Assembly: GCA_035637315.1 (NCBI GenBank)
Contig: DASPXK010000210.1
Coordinates: 1-9,650 of the forward strand
From: DASPXK01 sp035637315
GTDB lineage: Bacteria; Chloroflexota; UBA6077; JACCZL01
Direction of reading: 5' to 3'
Length of the DNA: 9,650 nucleotides
Every line of letters starts with the position of its first letter. The first letter of the stretch is position 1. Positions 7,266-9,650 of the stretch are shown here, piece by piece. A program made the position numbers and the translations under genes. The notes below the pieces were generated by a model. It was not told the DNA's origin, did no database searches, and worked only from the letters and a program-made list of their open reading frames with translations.

Positions 7266-8403
7266 AGCCGCGGCGGAAGAAGGCCTCGATCTGGTCGCAG
7301 ATGTAGTCGATGTCGTCGGCAGAGAGGCCCGGCCGCGGTGTCAGCGTCAGCACCTCGGCGGTGAGGCGCTCGCTGACCGGCAAGCCGGCCACCGGCACGT
7401 CGACGTGGCCGGCGTGCAGTCGCTGTCGGTGGACCGGCACCGGATAGATGAAGTGAGTTTCCACACCCCGCTCGGCCAGGAAGGCGGCCAGCTCATCGCG
7501 CCGCTCAACGTGGATCGGGAAGTGGAGGTAGCTGTGGTAGGCCCACTCCAGCTCCTCCAGCGGCTGCACCCGGACGTTCATCGCGGCGAACCGTGCGCGG
7601 TAGCGGGCGGCGTTGGCCCGCCGTTCCTCGATCCAGCCCGGCAGATGCTTGAGCTGGAGCAGGCCGAGCGCGGCCAGGACCTCGCTCTGGCGGTAGTTGT
7701 AGCCCAGCAGTTGGACCCGATCGAGCCCACGCAGGTCCTTCTGCTGGCCCTCGTCGCGGCCGTGATTCCGAAGCCGCTCCACCCGCTCCGCCCAGGAGGG
7801 ATTGTTGGTGGTTACCATGCCCCCGACACCGCCAGTGGTGATGTGCTTGCGGCCGGTGCTGTAGATGCCGAGGTCCCCGATGCTGCCGGTCATGCGCCCC
7901 CGATAGCGGCTGCCGAGCGCGTGCGCGGCATCCTCGATCAGCAGCAAGCTGCGCTCGTGTGCCAGCTTCATCAGCGGGTTCATGTCGGTCGGGTGGCCGT
8001 ACATGTGCAGCGGGACCACCGCCTTCGTATGCGGCGTGAGCGACATCTCGATCAGGGCCGGGTCGAGGCAGCCGGTCCGCTCGTCGACGTCCACCAGGAC
8101 CGGCCGGGCTCCGACCAGGCGGATGCAGTCGGCTACCGGCGGGTAGGCGTTGGCCGGCATGATCACTTCGTCGCCGGGGCCGATCTCGGCCGCCATGAGC
8201 GCCAGGTGCAGCGCGGCCGTGCCGGAGCTACAGGCCATCGCGAACCTGGTGCCGATGTACTCGGCGAAGGCCCGCTCGAACGCCTTGGTCCGCTCGGCCA
8301 GGATGTAGGGCTCCCCGTGCAGCGCCTCGACGATGGCCTGCTCCATCTCCGGGGTGATGACCGGGGTCCCGTAGCGGATCTGTCTGGGGGTCGTTACGGC
8401 CAT
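7264..8403 (-). CDS. DegT/DnrJ/EryC1/StrS-family PLP-dependent aminotransferase
   Basis: Type I-fold PLP enzyme of 379 residues, normal length for a family that mostly aminates keto-sugars and some other ketones. Visible features: FERAFAEYIG (42-51), the phosphate-binding SSGTAALHLAL (59-69), GDEVIMPANAYPPVADC (77-93), PLHMYGHPTDM (131-141), IEDAAHALGSRYRG (156-169) with Asp158 expected to pair with the pyridine nitrogen, and YSTGRKHITTGGVGGMV (181-197) with Lys186 as the likely Schiff-base lysine. The usual Glu or Asp of the GEGG/GDGG motif after that lysine is replaced by Val193, and FSF by YST, which suggests a divergent subfamily. No nucleotide-sugar genes are nearby; the gene lies between two cysteine hydrolases, so the amino acceptor may not be a sugar. 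The start has GGAGG 7 nt upstream. Family firm, substrate unknown. Confidence 0.92.
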   Translation of the reverse strand: MAVTTPRQIRYGTPVITPEMEQAIVEALHGEPYILAERTKAFERAFAEYIGTRFAMACSSGTAALHLALMAAEIGPGDEVIMPANAYPPVADCIRLVGARPVLVDVDERTGCLDPALIEMSLTPHTKAVVPLHMYGHPTDMNPLMKLAHERSLLLIEDAAHALGSRYRGRMTGSIGDLGIYSTGRKHITTGGVGGMVTTNNPSWAERVERLRNHGRDEGQQKDLRGLDRVQLLGYNYRQSEVLAALGLLQLKHLPGWIEERRANAARYRARFAAMNVRVQPLEELEWAYHSYLHFPIHVERRDELAAFLAERGVETHFIYPVPVHRQRLHAGHVDVPVAGLPVSERLTAEVLTLTPRPGLSADDIDYICDQIEAFFRRG

Positions 8404-8410
8404 CTCGATT

Positions 8411-8415
8411 CCTCC
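8411..8415 (-). promoter_or_regulatory. Shine-Dalgarno of the aminotransferase gene
   Basis: GGAGG (within GGGAGGAA on the minus strand) is 7 nt before the ATG at 8401-8403, in the 51-nt gap after the upstream hydrolase. It fixes the start of the aminotransferase. Confidence 0.75.
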
Positions 8416-8454
8416 CTTCCTCGCTCGAACGCGTGCTGACTGCCGGACGAGGCC

Positions 8455-9156
8455 CTACTCCGCTCCGACGCCGGCCGGGGCGCGCAGCGATCGCACGCTG
8501 GCCAGCGCCTCGTCGGTGCTCTTTACCTTGGCGTAGATCTCGTCCATGGCGCGCATCGCCGCGTGATGCATCTCGGGGCTCCAGGTGGCCGTGGCGTCCT
8601 CGACCAGGATCACCTCGAAGCTGCGGTCGGCGGCGTCGCGGACCGCCACCTCGACGCAGCCGCTGGTGACGACGCCGGCGACGATCAGAGTGTGGATCCC
8701 GAGGTTCCGCAGCACGTACTCGACGTTCGTGCCATTGAACACCCCGCCGCAGGTCTTGGTGATGACGATCTCGTCGCCTCGCGGAGCCACGTCCTCTAGG
8801 ATCTCCGCCTCTTTCGAGCCAGGCGGGTGGTGGATCCCGAGGTTCTTGTGCTCCAGGCTGCGGTCCCGGCCATCCCGTGTCAGGGACTGGATCTTGGTGT
8901 GAATCACCTCGACACCGCCGTCGCGGCAGGCGTCCTGGAGGCGGCGGATGTTCGGGACGACCAGCTCCTCCAGACGCCGGGCATAGTACTCCGCGGCCGG
9001 GCCGTCCCCGCGCGCCCACATCCGCTTCAAGAGCCCCCAGTCGCGGTGTGCGTCGCCATACTGCATGTCGATAACCAGCAGCGCCGTGTCCTCCAGCCGA
9101 AGCTCGGGCTCCGGCAGGCCCGCGTGGCGCCGCCGAAGCTGCTGTTCGTACTCCAT
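8455..9156 (-). CDS. Isochorismatase-fold cysteine hydrolase 2 (amidohydrolase, substrate unknown)
   Basis: Second member of the cysteine hydrolase superfamily, 233 residues and probably cytoplasmic. The catalytic set is Asp30 in ALLVIDMQYGD (25-35), Lys134 in IVITKTCGGVFNGTN (130-144), and Cys167 in VAGVVTSGCVEVAVRDAAD (159-177). KTCGGVFNGTN fits the KxxSxFxGT pattern of general amide hydrolases of the fold, unlike the KxRxSAF type of the other hydrolase in the window, so the two are divergent rather than a recent duplicate. An insertion-like stretch at about 34-60, with RDWGLLKRMWARGDG, follows the first catalytic Asp and may shape the active site entrance. It starts 12 nt after the amidohydrolase stop with GGGAG at 9163-9167, and the aminotransferase gene follows 51 nt after its own stop. 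It could act on a carbamoyl, amide or nicotinamide-like group; the sequence does not say which. Confidence 0.91.
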   Translation of the reverse strand: MEYEQQLRRRHAGLPEPELRLEDTALLVIDMQYGDAHRDWGLLKRMWARGDGPAAEYYARRLEELVVPNIRRLQDACRDGGVEVIHTKIQSLTRDGRDRSLEHKNLGIHHPPGSKEAEILEDVAPRGDEIVITKTCGGVFNGTNVEYVLRNLGIHTLIVAGVVTSGCVEVAVRDAADRSFEVILVEDATATWSPEMHHAAMRAMDEIYAKVKSTDEALASVRSLRAPAGVGAE

Positions 9157-9162
9157 GGGTCG

Positions 9163-9167
9163 CTCCC
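9163..9167 (-). promoter_or_regulatory. Shine-Dalgarno of cysteine hydrolase 2
   Basis: GGGAG on the minus strand lies 6 nt before the ATG at 9154-9156, in the 12-nt gap after the TAG stop of the upstream amidohydrolase gene. It supports the start and a shared transcript. Confidence 0.6.
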
Positions 9168-9168
9168 G

Positions 9169-9650
9169 CTACTCTTCCAGTACCCAGCCGCGGAAGACCG
9201 GATTGCCCGAGCTCACCACGCGGCGCGGGTGCTGGATCCGCACCAGCCCGGTCGCTGGCGCGTTGACTTCTTCGATCGGCTCGCCGAAGACATCCTTGAT
9301 GACGGCCAGGACCTGGCCTTTCTGCACGCGGTCACCCGGCCTGGCTTGTGGGTGGAAGACGCCGCCGCGCGCGGCATAGGCGACCCAGTTCTCGGTGAGC
9401 ACTTTCTGGCGGCCGTTCCGGGTCAGCTCCGGCTCGCCGTCGAGCAGCCCGAAGGCCTTCATCACGTTGCGGGCGCCCTTCAGGTGCACGCCGATCTCGG
9501 GCTCGTTGTAGGTGGACAGATACCCGGATTCGGCCACGATCGACGGGATCCCGCGCGATGACAGCTCGCCGACCAGGGTCCCCGGGTAGCCAAACTGGTG
9601 GGTGGCTGCCCAGATCACCTCGGTGTCCCAGAGGCGGGCCATCCGCTCCG
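9169..9650 (-). CDS. Succinylglutamate desuccinylase/aspartoacylase (AstE/AspA) family protein, 5' end outside window
   Basis: C-terminal part, about 159 residues, of a zinc-dependent amidohydrolase related to carboxypeptidases (M14-like). The reading frame is open to the window edge; the Met codon at 9640-9642 is internal, since a family member normally has over 300 residues. GIPSIVAESGYLSTYNE contains the Glu expected to act as general base (AESG). The terminal domain has the family's beta-barrel signature: ARGGVFHPQARPGDRVQKGQ, then VLAVIKDVFGEPIEEVNAP and ATGLVRIQHPRRVVSSGNPV. The N-terminal zinc ligands (HxxE and a later His) lie outside the window, so activity cannot be confirmed. Members remove acyl groups from amino acids: succinylglutamate, N-acetylaspartate, or acetyl-diaminobutyrate (DoeB in ectoine use). 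It is the most upstream visible gene of the cluster; 12 nt separate it from the next. Confidence 0.88.
   Translation of the reverse strand, partial: ERMARLWDTEVIWAATHQFGYPGTLVGELSSRGIPSIVAESGYLSTYNEPEIGVHLKGARNVMKAFGLLDGEPELTRNGRQKVLTENWVAYAARGGVFHPQARPGDRVQKGQVLAVIKDVFGEPIEEVNAPATGLVRIQHPRRVVSSGNPVFRGWVLEE

Noticed and set aside
7264..8403. Sugar biosynthesis cluster suggested by the DegT-family gene
   Set aside because: No nucleotidyltransferase, dehydratase, epimerase or glycosyltransferase gene is in the window.
7051..8439. Plus-strand open frame of 462 codons opposite the aminotransferase
   Set aside because: It is antisense to a well-supported DegT-family gene and shows no domain signature of its own.
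6478..9156. Isochorismate or siderophore pathway suggested by the isochorismatase family name
   Set aside because: No isochorismate synthase, aryl carrier domain or adenylating enzyme is present; the fold covers many amide hydrolases and the context favours those.

Overview
The window is GC-rich and densely coded. Every gene I can support lies on the minus strand, so transcription runs from position 9650 down to 1. The two substrate-binding proteins each have an Arg-Arg signal sequence, a lipobox (Leu-Ala-Ala-Cys) and a long Ala/Pro/Thr linker. Together with the GC content this suggests a Chloroflexota-like bacterium, or another GC-rich soil or sediment lineage. That placement is an inference from style, not from a marker gene.

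In transcription order the window holds: the C-terminal part of an AstE/AspA-type (succinylglutamate desuccinylase/aspartoacylase) metallo-amidohydrolase (9650-9169); an isochorismatase-fold cysteine hydrolase (9156-8455); a DegT/DnrJ/EryC1/StrS-family PLP aminotransferase (8403-7264); a second, divergent cysteine hydrolase (7251-6478); a peptide/nickel-type ABC transport module of binding lipoprotein (6454-4670), DppB-type permease (4617-3652) and DppC-type permease (3659-2742); then a second module of binding lipoprotein (2570-774) and DppB-type permease (722-1, cut by the window edge). No ATPase gene for either transporter is in the window.

The first seven genes are closely packed, with gaps of 12 to 52 nt and one 8-nt overlap, and probably form one operon. 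A 171-nt gap at 2571-2741 is the only sizeable non-coding stretch. It has a weak promoter-like AT-rich element, so the second transport module may be read partly on its own.

The most economical reading is an uptake-and-processing cluster. One or two Opp/Dpp-type importers bring in a peptide, opine, N-acyl or amide compound; three hydrolases of two folds could remove acyl, carbamoyl or amide groups; the aminotransferase could move the amino group. The substrate cannot be read from the sequence. No mobile element, CRISPR array, tRNA or rRNA was seen.
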